Assembly (NCBI RefSeq): GCF_000236905.1
Contig: NC_016529.1
Coordinates: forward strand, 649,393-713,392
Origin: Tetrapisispora phaffii CBS 4417
Lineage: Eukaryota; Ascomycota; Saccharomycetes; Saccharomycetales; Saccharomycetaceae
Direction of reading: 5' to 3'
DNA length: 64,000 nt
The notes beneath the pieces are model-generated. The model saw nothing but the letters and a program-made list of their open reading frames with translations, made no database searches and was not told the origin of the DNA. Position numbers and translations under genes: made by a program. Shown here piece by piece: positions 49,819 through 62,400 of the stretch. Position 1 is the first letter of the stretch. Every line of letters starts with the position of its first letter.

Positions 49819-50559
49819 ATGTCGAGATTTGAAATTTATTCACCAGAAGGGTTAAGATTGGATGGACGTAGATGGAATGAGGTGCGTAGATTTGAATGTT
49901 CAATAAACACACATGCTCATGCAGCTGATGGTTCCTCATACCTGGAACAAGGAAATAATAAGATTATTACTTTAGTGAAAGGCCCAAAGGAACCTTCCTT
50001 ACGTTCTCAAGCCAATTCTTTGAAGGCTACAATGGATGTATCTGTTAATATAACCAGATTTTCTAAATTTGAAAGAAGTGCAATTAGTCATAAAAATGAA
50101 AGACGTGTTTTAGAAATTCAAACTGCTCTTCTGCGTACTTTTGAAAAAAACATCATGTTACATCTATACCCAAGAACTCAAATTAGCATACAGGTTCATA
50201 TTTTGCAACAAGATGGCGGTATGTTCGCATCTTTAATCAATGGGATAACTTTAGCTCTAATTGATGCAGGTATCGCAATGTATGATTATGTGAGTGGAAT
50301 ATCAATTGGTCTATTTGATACAACCCCTTTATTAGATGTAAATACTTTAGAAGAAAATGCAATGAGTACAGTTACATTGGGTGTTATTGGTAAATCTGAA
50401 AAACTATCACTATTATCTGTAGAGGATAAAATACCACTAGATCGATTAGAAAGTGTTTTAGCAATTGGTATTGCTGGTGCGCATAGATTAAGAGATCTTA
50501 TGGATGAAGAACTAAGAAAACATGCACATAAGAGAGTGATAAAAGCTTCAACCAAATAA
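49819..50559 (+). CDS. SKI6: exosome core subunit Rrp41 (Ski6)
   Basis: An RNase PH-fold subunit of the nine-membered exosome ring, in nucleus and cytoplasm, for rRNA maturation and mRNA decay. 246 residues, the same length as in S. cerevisiae. Visible blocks: SPEGLRLDGRRWNE at the start, DGSSYLEQGNNK, and the RNase PH-type LQQDGGMFASLINGITLALIDAGI. As in other eukaryotic Rrp41 proteins, phosphorolytic activity is not expected. In S. cerevisiae (YGR195W) it is in the same chromosomal arm segment as PCT1 and CIR1. Confidence 0.97.
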   Translation: MSRFEIYSPEGLRLDGRRWNEVRRFECSINTHAHAADGSSYLEQGNNKIITLVKGPKEPSLRSQANSLKATMDVSVNITRFSKFERSAISHKNERRVLEIQTALLRTFEKNIMLHLYPRTQISIQVHILQQDGGMFASLINGITLALIDAGIAMYDYVSGISIGLFDTTPLLDVNTLEENAMSTVTLGVIGKSEKLSLLSVEDKIPLDRLESVLAIGIAGAHRLRDLMDEELRKHAHKRVIKASTK

Positions 50560-50672
50560 TTATAAACTATACTTGCATTTTAGCTTATTTTACTTAACTG
50601 AAATTAAAAGATTGCATTACCAATATACTACTGTAACGACAAAATACTCGTTTAATGATTTCCTAGTATATG

Positions 50673-50676
<4 letters not shown>

Positions 50677-50703
<27 letters not shown>
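50677..50703. repeat. (AT)13 microsatellite
   Basis: An uninterrupted AT tract of 27 bp between the convergent SKI6 and PCT1 genes; likely length-variable. Confidence 0.9.
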
Positions 50704-50704
<1 letters not shown>

Positions 50705-50791
50705 TCACATAATACAAATAAATAAAAATTGTCTATTATTAAAATTCATACTTCTGTCACTCTCATAATCGGATTGTTTTGTTATGTAAAA

Positions 50792-52093
50792 TTAATTATT
50801 ACTCGATGATGAATCAGTTGAAGAAGTTGACGTACTATATAAGTAATTGTCACTAACTTCGTTTTGATCGTCATCCCCGGATACATTATCATCTGCATTT
50901 ATATTTCTTTCTATGAATCGCTTTTCACTCTTGGGCTGTTTCCTTCCTGTGTATTGATTAGCAAAATCAATTGCTGGAGAAGTCTCACCCTCCTCTATCA
51001 ATCTTTTTCTTTCTGTAAGAGTTTTATTTAGAAACTTTTTGGGGTCATCATTATTTTCTTTATCAGAATCATTATCAGTTAATTTTTCATATAATTTTTT
51101 TCCTAATGCTTTTTTTAATAGCATTTCTCGAACCTCGAAATATAAATCTTTGGGGGCATTATTTAATTGCAATTGATTCTTTTTGAAATACGATCTGAAA
51201 TCATTTATATGTTTCTTAAATTCTAATTCATTTTGTTTCATCCATGATATATTCAACTCTTCTCTTGTAGCTCCTCTAGTAAAATTTCTCATTAAATATT
51301 TATCATAATCTCGAATAATATTTGTTATAATATCACTAGTTGAGACATCTTCAGTTCTTTGTGTTACCAAAAATTTACCAATTTCTTTTACAGGTTTATA
51401 AATATCATCACTATCTGTACCAACATACGGAATATCATCATGAGCCACATAGTCAATATTATACTCATCTAAAAAGTCTAAGGTAACACACCATGGTGCA
51501 TCAGCGATAACTTCGTCGACCCATTTACAATGTCTCAGTGTCTCGCATCTTTGTTTATCTGTAAGAACGGTTAAACCTTTTAACTTATGCGTTACTTCAT
51601 CACTTGGAACACCACATATTAACGTGACATTCAGAAAGGATTTTTTACATTGCTCCAATTGCTTCATATGACCTAGATGGAATAAGTCAAAAACACCATC
51701 CGCATATATACGAATTGGTCTATCTTTTCGTGGTATATTAAATGGATATCCAGCAGGCCTAAATCTACGAAGTTCTTCAGGTAATTTTGCATTCAATTCT
51801 TTTTCTCTCTCTATATAATCCTTTTCTTCTTTACTTACCTTCTTATCCTCACTAAAGTGCTGACGCTTTTGTGTTTTATCAGAGTCTTCATCCCATGACA
51901 TGCAATTTGACGGAGCCCTATCATTATTACCATTATTATCTCTAAAGTTGGATACTGCCACGTTATTTATATGGGCAGACTTCGGATCTTCCAATTCATT
52001 CAGTTTTCTCTTCTTCCCTAAACTGAATATATTAGATAATGAAGAATTTGATATCTTCTTCTTCAATATTGATCTTCTCTTGCCATTAGCCAT
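50792..52093 (-). CDS. PCT1: choline-phosphate cytidylyltransferase
   Basis: The rate-limiting enzyme of the CDP-choline (Kennedy) pathway: CTP plus phosphocholine to CDP-choline. 433 residues (yeast 424). Nucleotidyltransferase signatures HLGH (139-142, in DGVFDLFHLGHMKQ) and RTEDVSTSDII (from R246) are intact. A basic nuclear-localisation-like N-terminus (KRRSILKKK) and the C-terminal amphipathic/acid region for membrane regulation are present. The acidic Ser-rich end is a likely phosphorylation region. Confidence 0.97.
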   Translation of the reverse strand: MANGKRRSILKKKISNSSLSNIFSLGKKRKLNELEDPKSAHINNVAVSNFRDNNGNNDRAPSNCMSWDEDSDKTQKRQHFSEDKKVSKEEKDYIEREKELNAKLPEELRRFRPAGYPFNIPRKDRPIRIYADGVFDLFHLGHMKQLEQCKKSFLNVTLICGVPSDEVTHKLKGLTVLTDKQRCETLRHCKWVDEVIADAPWCVTLDFLDEYNIDYVAHDDIPYVGTDSDDIYKPVKEIGKFLVTQRTEDVSTSDIITNIIRDYDKYLMRNFTRGATREELNISWMKQNELEFKKHINDFRSYFKKNQLQLNNAPKDLYFEVREMLLKKALGKKLYEKLTDNDSDKENNDDPKKFLNKTLTERKRLIEEGETSPAIDFANQYTGRKQPKSEKRFIERNINADDNVSGDDDQNEVSDNYLYSTSTSSTDSSSSNN

Positions 52094-52789
52094 ATCTTCC
52101 TATTTTACAATGTGTGATATTGTTAGCTTTTAGTCTTGTTTTTTTATTATTTGAATAACTTTTTCTTTTTATGCAACAATATTCCATTAATCGACAGTAG
52201 GCCTTCGAAGGCAGTATGTTGATATGGATGATGATAGAGTAGGAAAGGGTATATGCATATACACACATTATACCTTTATAAATGAGTATTATTACCGTTA
52301 TAAAAAACATTTTAGTGAATCAATTTAAGTAACTCTTAACTGTCCCTCAAATGAATCAATCTCTTTTGTTACTTAGCAATAGTTGCCCTTAAAATTGCCA
52401 AGCGTCATCATAAACGATAAGATATTCGAACTAATAATTGAATACTCATAAAGAGATAACTAACGCTATTAAAAGTAAAGTCTTTTTAAAAGTTAATAAC
52501 GACTGTGACAGTATTAAACTGATTACTTTAAATTTCTTGGCTATGGTTAACCTTAATGAAACAGTTTGCCTATACCTTGAGATAATGCAGGAAATATTAT
52601 TGGCTTAAGAATGGTCGGTTTAATATATCTTGTATTAATTCTGATACACTGTTTATTAGAAACATGATTTAATCATATATATTGAAGGATTTGAAAGAAT
52701 AGAATTTTTTAAAAAATACGAAGTATGAATATATTTAAGTGAACTTTGTTTGTAAATACACGTTAGGAAGATAATCATTTTGATAATAT
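52094..52789. other. 0.7-kb PCT1-CIR1 spacer
   Basis: AT-rich intergenic DNA carrying the PCT1 promoter and the CIR1 3' end. An open frame at 52086-52310 overlaps the PCT1 start and is not convincing. No other feature seen. Confidence 0.5.
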
Positions 52790-53569
52790 TTAAATCAGCT
52801 TATCAGCCCTTATTTTTGTTATCAATTCAGCTACTGAATCAACTTGAATACCTGCATCTCTTGGTTTGGGTTCCTCCAATTTTATGACTTTCAATTGAGA
52901 TCCAGTATCAACATCTTTAAATAATTCGTGATCTAAGCCAAGTTTCTCTATTGGTAGTTTTTTTGCCTTCATTAATTTTGAAAGACTTACATATCTTGGA
53001 GTGTTTAATCTCAAATCTGTAGTGATAACCATTGGTAAAGAAGAAACTAAATATTCTTCACCACCGTCGATTTCTCTAGTAACTTTGATCTTATCACCTT
53101 CTAGTAGTTCAACTTTTGCTGCATTAGTAGCTTGTGGCCAATTCAAAAGACCTGCTAATATTTGGCCTGTATTGCTGCTATCATCGTCAATTGCTTGCTT
53201 ACCTAGGATAATTAAATTTGAGTTACTTTTTTCGACCATTTTTTTTAATAACTTTGCAATCGCGAGAGGTTCTAGTGAAGCATCTCCAGAATCAATTAAT
53301 GTTGAGCTATCGACACCTTTAGCTAAACAATTTCTAATGATATCCTGAGCTTTGTTTTGGCCAATGCTTACACAATGCACATTTTCGACTTTGTCATTAT
53401 GGGACTCCTTAATTCTTAAGGCTTCCTCAACGGCTATATCATCGAAAGGGTTGATACTGAATTTGATACCTTTTGTGTTGATAGTACCATCTACTAACCT
53501 TGGTCTGATCTGATAATCAATGGCTCTCTTAACTGGGACCAAAATACGCAAGTACGATTTTGAAGACAT
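52790..53569 (-). CDS. CIR1: mitochondrial electron-transfer flavoprotein beta-subunit-like Cir1
   Basis: The ETF-beta homologue, a mitochondrial partner of Aim45 (ETF-alpha) and Cir2 that takes up electrons from matrix dehydrogenases. 259 residues (yeast 261). The ETF-beta core is clear: ILVPVKRAIDY, INPFDDIAVEEALR, ILGKQAIDDDSSNTGQ (nucleotide-binding) and the signature block VITTDLRLNTPRYVSL.KLMKAKK. Syntenic with YGR207C. Confidence 0.97.
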   Translation of the reverse strand: MSSKSYLRILVPVKRAIDYQIRPRLVDGTINTKGIKFSINPFDDIAVEEALRIKESHNDKVENVHCVSIGQNKAQDIIRNCLAKGVDSSTLIDSGDASLEPLAIAKLLKKMVEKSNSNLIILGKQAIDDDSSNTGQILAGLLNWPQATNAAKVELLEGDKIKVTREIDGGEEYLVSSLPMVITTDLRLNTPRYVSLSKLMKAKKLPIEKLGLDHELFKDVDTGSQLKVIKLEEPKPRDAGIQVDSVAELITKIRADKLI

Positions 53570-56429
53570 ACTATATTAATTGGTTTCACTATGCTGACAG
53601 AATTACAGTCAAAAATACATGTCAGTTCGAAAGATTATCCGTACAGTAAGAACAGTATACACTTTCAAGACAATTAAAATATTACCATTTTATAATTTTA
53701 AATTTCAGTATATCCATTTTGGATTTCTATTATTCCCAGCGTTAATTTTCCAATATTGAAAAAGTTCTGCGAGGCATGCATACATTCATATAACAAAAGA
53801 CAGAAAGATGATGGCACTTATTATGGTAATGGGAACCGTATTGCCTCATCTGCCTTTTCAAAACAAGGACACATTTTCATATAGTTAAACGGTGTTTATA
53901 TAGCTCTAATCATTTTAAACTCAAGGACAATATTTCTACTATACATGTATATTTTTTTCTAACAATAAACACTCAAGTTATAAACACACCACTGCAAGTG
54001 AAAGAATTATCCCCTAGTGATCAAGCTTGAGATGTTTAACGGTCAGACCTCTATGAAGTAAACGAAAATCAAACAGTGAACAATTTTGTGCTTTCATCTA
54101 AGAGTTATTGTACTCAGTAATAGTGGCAACGTATTCACGGGACATGAACACAACGCATGCAATATTAACAATCCGAACTTTTAACAACTTTTCGCATATT
54201 TATCCAATTCAATTCAATAGCATAAAACGAAGCAAAGGGTAAACCATAAAGCACTATCTGAACGATCTGGATCTATATCTCTTACCAAGTGATGATGGGA
54301 CAAAGGAATTGCATATTAACAAACATCACCTTCACCCGGACGCCAGTTCACGGTAACAATCTTGAACAATTTAGTGCAACCTAATAATTTCGTAGCCTCT
54401 CTCTGTCTCGCTCTGGCCCCACCGAGAACAACAAGCTGAATCGAACATGTAATGCATGCGTGATTCCACTATATCTCGGACAACGGTCAATATAAAAATT
54501 TGGATGTTGGAGTCTGGCAGGAGCCTGGTAGAAGCCTCATACGGGCTAGACAGGAGCCACGTAGGAGCCAGTTGGGAGCTAAAAAACCGAACACGGCGCA
54601 AGATAAGTGAGAAATAAGTAAGGTGTGAACACCAGAGAGAGTAGGTGTGCTCGACACTGTTCCGGACATTATCGCGGACAACAGACACTACAACTGTACT
54701 CACCGGGCCAAAGAAGACCGCCAATTACAACGCATGAGAAAAACATGAAAATTTTTTTTATCCATTTATTTACGTTTAGTTACTGCAAAACAAGCCGTTA
54801 CAATCATGTCGACATCAACTGTCTTGGAAACACAGACTTTATTTAATAAACATATAATTTTCTTTAATTGTGCAATTGGCAGCACTCACTTCGTACGAGC
54901 AGCCGATCACGAGCTGCAGCACAGAAACAGACACAACACCCACGCGGAAAAGGGTGGCCCGATCAAGCCACAATCCAGGGTCGCAGCAGGGAATAGGAAG
55001 GTCTTCCCTAGCAGTCGTTCTATGTGGCATGTGCGCCCATTCGTTTGTTTTTTCAATTGCTTCTCCGGCGAAGCGAATCCCATTCGGAATCTCGGAACAG
55101 TGGCGCGCTACTTAGTCACCAACCGCGCGAACGGCCTCGGGAATACGAACGTGTTCCTTAGGCCGTTCGCCACTTCAATTTTTTCTTCCATTTGGCTTTC
55201 ACCCCTTCACGCCATACTCGTACACAGAACCTATATTGCAGCTGCGATGTTGGCAAGGAAAAGGGAAGGCCGAGAACTGGCAGTACCACAAGAACATCCA
55301 GTAAGACACGATATATATACTTATGTGTATGTATCCGTCACGGTTTTCACATCGCCCACGGCACTCCGACTCGGCGGCAAACACAACACTAGACGAGCCG
55401 CTATCGACATGGCGTCCAGCTCGCAGCAGGCTCAAGTGCAGGGACGCCCAAAAAGGAAACTTCCCATGTTTGACCGGGCCACCGAGATGGCACAGTCGCC
55501 GTTTTCACACCACACCGCTCTTAACGCAGCGTTGCACGTTCATTTACGAGATACAGAGCGCAGGGGATACCGTGTCAGGCCCAACTAAAAAGGTTATCTA
55601 GCATGTTAGAGAACGAGATTATCCGGAACTGTTCACAAAAACGAAAACAGTTATGCTAAAAAAGCACCTTGGAGGTCTCGCAGCTTGTTGGTGCTGCCAT
55701 GCTGCGTTGTTCTCTGTCCCGATCTCGTTTTCCAATCCACATCGTCGTATTTTTCCTGACAAATTGGGAACGTAGCAATCAAAAAGAAAATTTTTTCCTT
55801 TTCTTTTTTCTTTTTTCGTAAAAGAAGTGTTATATAGAGTCTATCCGTCAATTAATCAATTTCACACGTACATATATGTATACATATATAAAGAAAGAAA
55901 TATACCTTTTCCTTAGTTTTTTAATTTCCTTGTTTTAACTCACCACGAGCAAACTATTTTGTTATCGATAGTCTATACACTTTGATATATACACTATTTG
56001 ATTTCATTTAATTGAATAAGTATTCGGATTTGTTTTTCTTTATTTTTTAGTGTTAAAAAAAATATAAAAACCAACGTTCACTTTACAGCTCACACATCCA
56101 CGAAAAGAACTATCTGGTTTAATCTATTAGTAAATCGAATAACATAAAGATTGAAGTTACTAAACTTTTATATATTTATAATCGTTTTCTCTATTTCTAT
56201 TGTTTTCCTTTACAGATTTTGCTAGCTATTTCTGTGCTTTTTCATTTCCAAAGAGTCATTTCTAATTGAAGTATAAGATATTAAATTTATTTTGATACTT
56301 TCCTAGAATTTGGCTATTTGCTTAAAGCGCTAATAGTATTTATTGCGAAAAATATTATTTTTAAAAAAAATTATTCAAAAAACGAAAAAATAAGACCTAG
56401 AAGTAAGGATAATTAATAAATTTAAATCC
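53570..56429. promoter_or_regulatory. 2.86-kb upstream region of the adhesin gene with a GC-rich island
   Basis: The divergent region between CIR1 and the giant surface-protein gene. The central part, about 54370-55760, is far more GC-rich than its flanks and contains overlapping open frames on both strands, the longest at 54806-55588 (+). None shows recognisable sequence, and the mutually overlapping frames are what GC-rich non-coding DNA gives. A long upstream region is typical of highly regulated flocculin genes such as FLO11. The last 650 bp before the ATG are AT-rich with poly-T/A tracts. Confidence 0.5.
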
Positions 56430-59400
56430 ATGTTAGTAACAAAGATCTTATACGGATCATTGCTGCCACTACTTTGGTGTTTGCAGTTAGTTTATGCTAC
56501 AGATGGTGGTACAACGTTTTATTGTCAAGATGGCCTGACTACTGTCTCGACTTCTACAAGTCTAGAGGATAATTTAGTCTTTTTTTTTACGACGTACACT
56601 TATATTTACTACCCATATACGACTACTACAATTACAACTACATATCAAACGTCTGGCCCTTCAACCACTATCACTTCGACTTCTGTGGTCACAAATGCTA
56701 ATGGTTCTAACTCTGGAGTCTGTTTGAAGACTATAAGCCTTCAAACCTTCACCCCATTGATCTTTGACATAACTACTATTACCATTGGTTCCCCCGTTGC
56801 TAGTAGAACTACATACTCTACTTCAATTTACAAAAATGCTAATTCTTTGACTGAAACCACCATTTATTACGTCGCTATTCCATATAGTAGCTCTACTCAA
56901 ACAGTCAGAACTACCAGTCAATTCAGCGGTAATTCCCAAACCTATAACACTGCTTACAGAACTGTAACCGGTACTTCCGGTAACCAAACTATATATACCA
57001 CATACTATGTTGCTGTTCCAACCAATCTATTACATTCCACCACGACAAATGACGGTTGGACTGGCAATTTCGCCACAACATGGTCTACACAATTTGTGAC
57101 CACTACAGGTGGCGATGGATTAGCCACCCCTGGTAGTATTTATTGGGTCCACACAGCGAGAGCAGCTGGTATTACAATCACCGGTACATGGTCAGGCACG
57201 TTCACGACTTTCTACTCCACTAGTTATTCCTACTCCACTAGTTATTTATTGCTCCTTGCACTTACAACATACACCACAACATACTACTACATCAATATCC
57301 CTCAATATTTTTACAGCACCACGAGCACTACTGCCTCTACAGGATCTGGTACAGTTACATATTCTACCTCTATCTATTCTGTTACCGGTTCTGATGGGAA
57401 CGTAACGACCAGCATCATCTATTATGTTGCTACCCCTACACGTCAATACACCGCTACTTCTCGCACTACCAGTAATTTCGATGGTGCATCAAACACTTAC
57501 AGTACTATGTTTACCACTTTTACCGATGCGAGTGGAAATGCCACTACACAGACGACATACTATGTTGCTGTTCCAACCAATCTATTACATTCCACCACGA
57601 CAAATGACGGTTGGACTGGCAATTTCGCCACAACATGGTCTACACAATTTGTGACCACTACAGGTGGCGATGGATTAGCCACCCCTGGTAGTATTTATTG
57701 GGTCCACACAGCGAGAGCAGCTGGTATTACAATCACCGGTACATGGTCAGGCACGTTCACGACTTTCTACTCCACTAGTTATTCCTACTCCACTAGTTAT
57801 TTTTTGCTCGTTCCTCTCATATACACTACAACATACTACTACATCAATATCCCTCAATATTTTTACAGCACCACCAGCACTACTGCCTCTACAGGATCTG
57901 GTACAGTTACATATTCTACCTCTATCTATTCTGTTACCGGTTCTGATGGGAACGTAACGACCAGCATCATCTATTATGTTGCTACCCCTACACGTAAATC
58001 TACCGCTACCTCTAGTACTACCAGTAACTACAATGGCAATACTATGACTTACACAACCGTTATCAACACTTACACTGATGCGAGTGGAAATGCCACTACT
58101 CAGACGACATACTATGTTGCTGTTCCTACCAACTATTTAAAATCTACTACTACTAATGACGGTTGGACCGGTGGTGTTGCGACTACATGGTCTACACAAT
58201 ATGTGACGACCACTGGTGTCGATGGATCTACCACTCCAGGTACTATATATTGGGTTCACACATCGAGAGCAGGTGGTATTACAGTCACCGGTACATGGTC
58301 AGGCACATTCACGACTTTCTACTCCACCAGTATTTCCTATTCTACTAGTTATCTAATATTATTTCCTGTTGACACATCCACTACAACATTCTACTACATT
58401 TATATCCCAGCATTCAACAGGACATTAACCACTACTTCCTATGGCAGATTGTCATATACCACAACATATTCCACTTCGATATTCTCAGTTACTGACTCTA
58501 ATGGAAACGTAACAACAAGTACCATTTACTACGTCGTAACATCTCAGAGAGTATCACAAGAGACTGATAGAACTACCAGTAATTTCAATGGTGCATCAAA
58601 CACTTACAGTACTAAGTTTACCACTTTTACTGATGCGAGTGGAAATGCCACTACACAGACGACATACTATGTTGCTGTTCCAACCAATCTATTACATTCC
58701 ACCACGACAAATGACGGTTGGACTGGCAATTTCGCCACAACATGGTCTACACAATTTGTGACCACTACAGGTGGCGATGGATTAGCCACCCCTGGTAGTA
58801 TTTATTGGGTACACACTTCTAGAAATGCTGGTGTTACTTTCTCAAGTGATTGGACAGGTTCTTTCACTACTGTTTGGTCAACTGCCGTCTCATATGATGT
58901 CTGGCATATTGCTGGTATCCCTTATGCAACAAGTACTACAACTTACTATTATCTTAACATACCTCATTATGGTTCAACTATCACTAATACCAGTTGGGGA
59001 AGTCATGCTTATACAACTACTGTTAGCAGTTTGTTAACATCTTATACACAAGATAATGGTGATGTTACAACAATTACATATTATTACATCGAAACACCGG
59101 TTCGTCGTAGTACATCTAGCAATACAATGGAAATTGATATTGGTGGCTTACAATCCTCTACATATTTATCTGTTTCTAGAACGGTTACCGATGATGCTGG
59201 TATCGAAACAACCGAAACTACATATTTCATTGCTATTCCTACTGCTCTTTTCAGTACAACAACTACTGCGCCATGGACAGGTTGGTATACCTACACATAC
59301 TCTATTGGAACTGATGTTGTTACAGGCGATGATGGATTTACATCCACAAAAACAGTCTATCATGTCGCTACACCAACTCCTTGGGGTTATTGGATAACTA

Positions 59401-62400
59401 CTTACTGGACTGGAACATATACGACATATTACCAGGATGGTTATACTTTGGCTTTTGGTTTCCTGTTCATATTCTTTGGTCTATGGCTTTTCCCACTTTA
59501 TTACTTGGAGACACCTTTACGTGCTACGACATTTACCACTGGGACTTACGCTTGGGATAGTAACTACAGTTCCCGTTTCTTTGCTACTAAAACATTAAGG
59601 GGTTTTGATGGTTATGACACTACAGAGTACATTTACACACTATATACTCCAGCTAGCACATTAACTTCAACTCAATTCACTCAAGGTACGTTTACAGGTA
59701 CCACCAGTGATACTACAAAAACCACAACATTATCAGTTGGTAATTATTTAACTTATCACTATGAAGTAGTTTATTATGTGGCATTGCCTCATAATGCTGG
59801 AGAAACAACTACTTACACCCAGTGGACTAGGAACTATGCCTCCAGCATTTCATCTTACTTAACTACATCTACTGATGATAGCAGTATTACTTACACAATT
59901 ACAGTATATGTAGTAGCTACACCCTCTTTAGCTCTATCTACAAGTTATACAGGATGGACAGGGTCATACAACAGAATTTTATCTACGTCAACGTATACAT
60001 CTTTGGGTTATATCGATGACTTTTTAGCTGAGTGGACTATATCCGTTGTTATTTTTGAAACTACTTATCGAAAGTTAACAACTAGTGTTGTCACATGGGG
60101 TAATGTAGCTGAGGATGTGACTTATTCCACACAAATCAAATTGATTACCAACATATTAGGAGAAGAGGTGACTGAGACTATTTATTATATCACAACTCCA
60201 GTTCGTAATTCTTCCTCCACCGAGTACTTCCCATTTTCAACAGGTACAGTAACCACTACAATTTCTACTATATATTCAAATGTAGTGGGAACGGATGGAT
60301 ATACTACTTCAGAGACAATATATTATGTTGCTATTCCAATAAATAGTAATAAAGTTACAGTTTTTACCAATTGGACTGGTACTTTCATTGACTTTTACTC
60401 CACGACTACCGTTGCTGGTTTGCTATCGACCATAACTACATATTTTGTCAGAACACCAGGCAATGGTTTACTTACGTCTTTTATTGCATGGGGTGGTGAT
60501 TTTACGTCTACTTTCTTGACAACAACTACCACCAGCTTCGGTTACTCAGAGGGTTATTATGGTGGTTGGCAATATACACTATATGTAGTAGAGACCCCGG
60601 AACGTTTTTCCTCTACGACTACATATGATCCATGGACTCAAACATATACTGAAACTTATGCCGAAAGCGTCAGAATTATTACAGGTAGCGATGGGGAGGA
60701 AACTACTGAAACGATTTTCTTTGTCCATGCTCCCTGGCATATTACCACCACGAGTACCACTACTGGTTGGCAAAGAAGTTTTACAGAAACATATTCAGTT
60801 GCCACTGTTATTACGACGGGAGAGGATGGTAATATATCCACTGTTATTGTATACATGGTTGCCACACCACAATCTGCAATTACCACAACATCTTATTCTT
60901 ATTGGACTTCTGAAGTTACCAAGACCTGGTCTACTTCTGTGTTTATTTCAACCAATAGTGAAGGATTTGTATATTCAGAAACCATCTATTTTGTTAACAC
61001 TCCTATAAGGAAATCCTTGACTACCTCATTTATAGCAGCAAGTACAGTTGATTATACTTCCACCTTTTCAACACTAATCAGTACTTACACAGCTAGCAAT
61101 GGGGAAGAAACTACTGAATATACTTATGTTGTACTTACACCTATTTTTACTTCTCTTTCCACTAAATATTCCGCTTGGGAACTTTCTCAGACTTTAACAT
61201 TCTCAACTTTTGTCACTACGTTGACGAAAAATGGCAATGTGATCACTGAAACTGTTTATTATGTTTTGACACCAAGAAATGTATTCTACAGTACAAGCTT
61301 CACTTATGGGTTTGGTCTTACAGAAACTATAGCAACATACTTAACAACAATAATTGGATCCGAAGGAGCCGCTACGACTGGTATAATATACATCGTTCAA
61401 ACGCCAATACGATTATCAACATCAAGCACTTATGTGTCCTGGTCAATTGAATCGTTATCAACTTCGATTAAAACAGTTACTATTACGGATGAAGATGGAG
61501 ATGAAGTTACGGAGACTATATACTATGTTTTTGGTCCTGAATATCAATTAACCTCTACAACATATTTAACTGGTTTGTTTGAAGATCTCGAAACCTTATC
61601 CACTATGTACTCCAAGTATTACGGGCCTGATGGATTCCTAACTGAGGCAGTCATTTATCTTGTGAATGTTAAAGAGCAAGAAACTTCGAGTGAAGAAAGC
61701 TCAGAAGAAACCCCTACTGAAAACAGCTCTGAAGTTGAAAGCTCTGCCACTGAATCCTCCGGTGAGCACTCTTCAGCTGTTGAAACATCTTCAGCTGGAT
61801 CCTCCGCTGAAGAAAGCTCAGAAGAAACCCCTACTGAAGACAGCTCTGAAGTTGAAAGCTCTGCCACTGAATCCTCCGGTGAGCACTCTTCAGCTGTTGA
61901 AACATCTTCAGCTGGATCCTCCGCTGAAGAAAGCTCTGAAGAAACCCCTACTGAAAACAGCTCTGAAGTTGAAAGCTCTGCCACTGAATCCTCCGGTGAG
62001 CACTCTTCAGCTGTTGAAACATCTTCAGCTGGATCCTCCGCTGAAGAAAGCTCAGAAGAAACCCCTACTGAAGACAGCTCTGAAGTTGAAAGCTCTGCCA
62101 CTGAATCCCCTGCCACTGAGAATTCTGGTAACGATGTTTCAAGTACTTCAGATGTCCCACATTCTGATGAATCTATCTCCCAGGATAGTAAATCTTATAT
62201 GTCTCATATAAGCCAATCTAACACTAACCAATCCAATGAAAGTTCATTCAGAAGTACCTCCCAGGTCTCGTCGGAAGGTTCCGTAACTACCTCCACGTAC
62301 ACTTCGACTGACTCTGAAGGCAACGTCACCACTGGCACCACGACCTTCCCAGTCGAATCCTCGTCCGAAGCCTCGTCTGAAGCCTCTTCCGAAGGTTCCG

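Noticed and set aside
54806..55588. 260-codon + strand frame in the GC-rich region upstream of the adhesin
   Set aside because: It overlaps other frames on both strands, its sequence resembles no protein I know, and GC-rich DNA with few stop codons gives such frames by chance.
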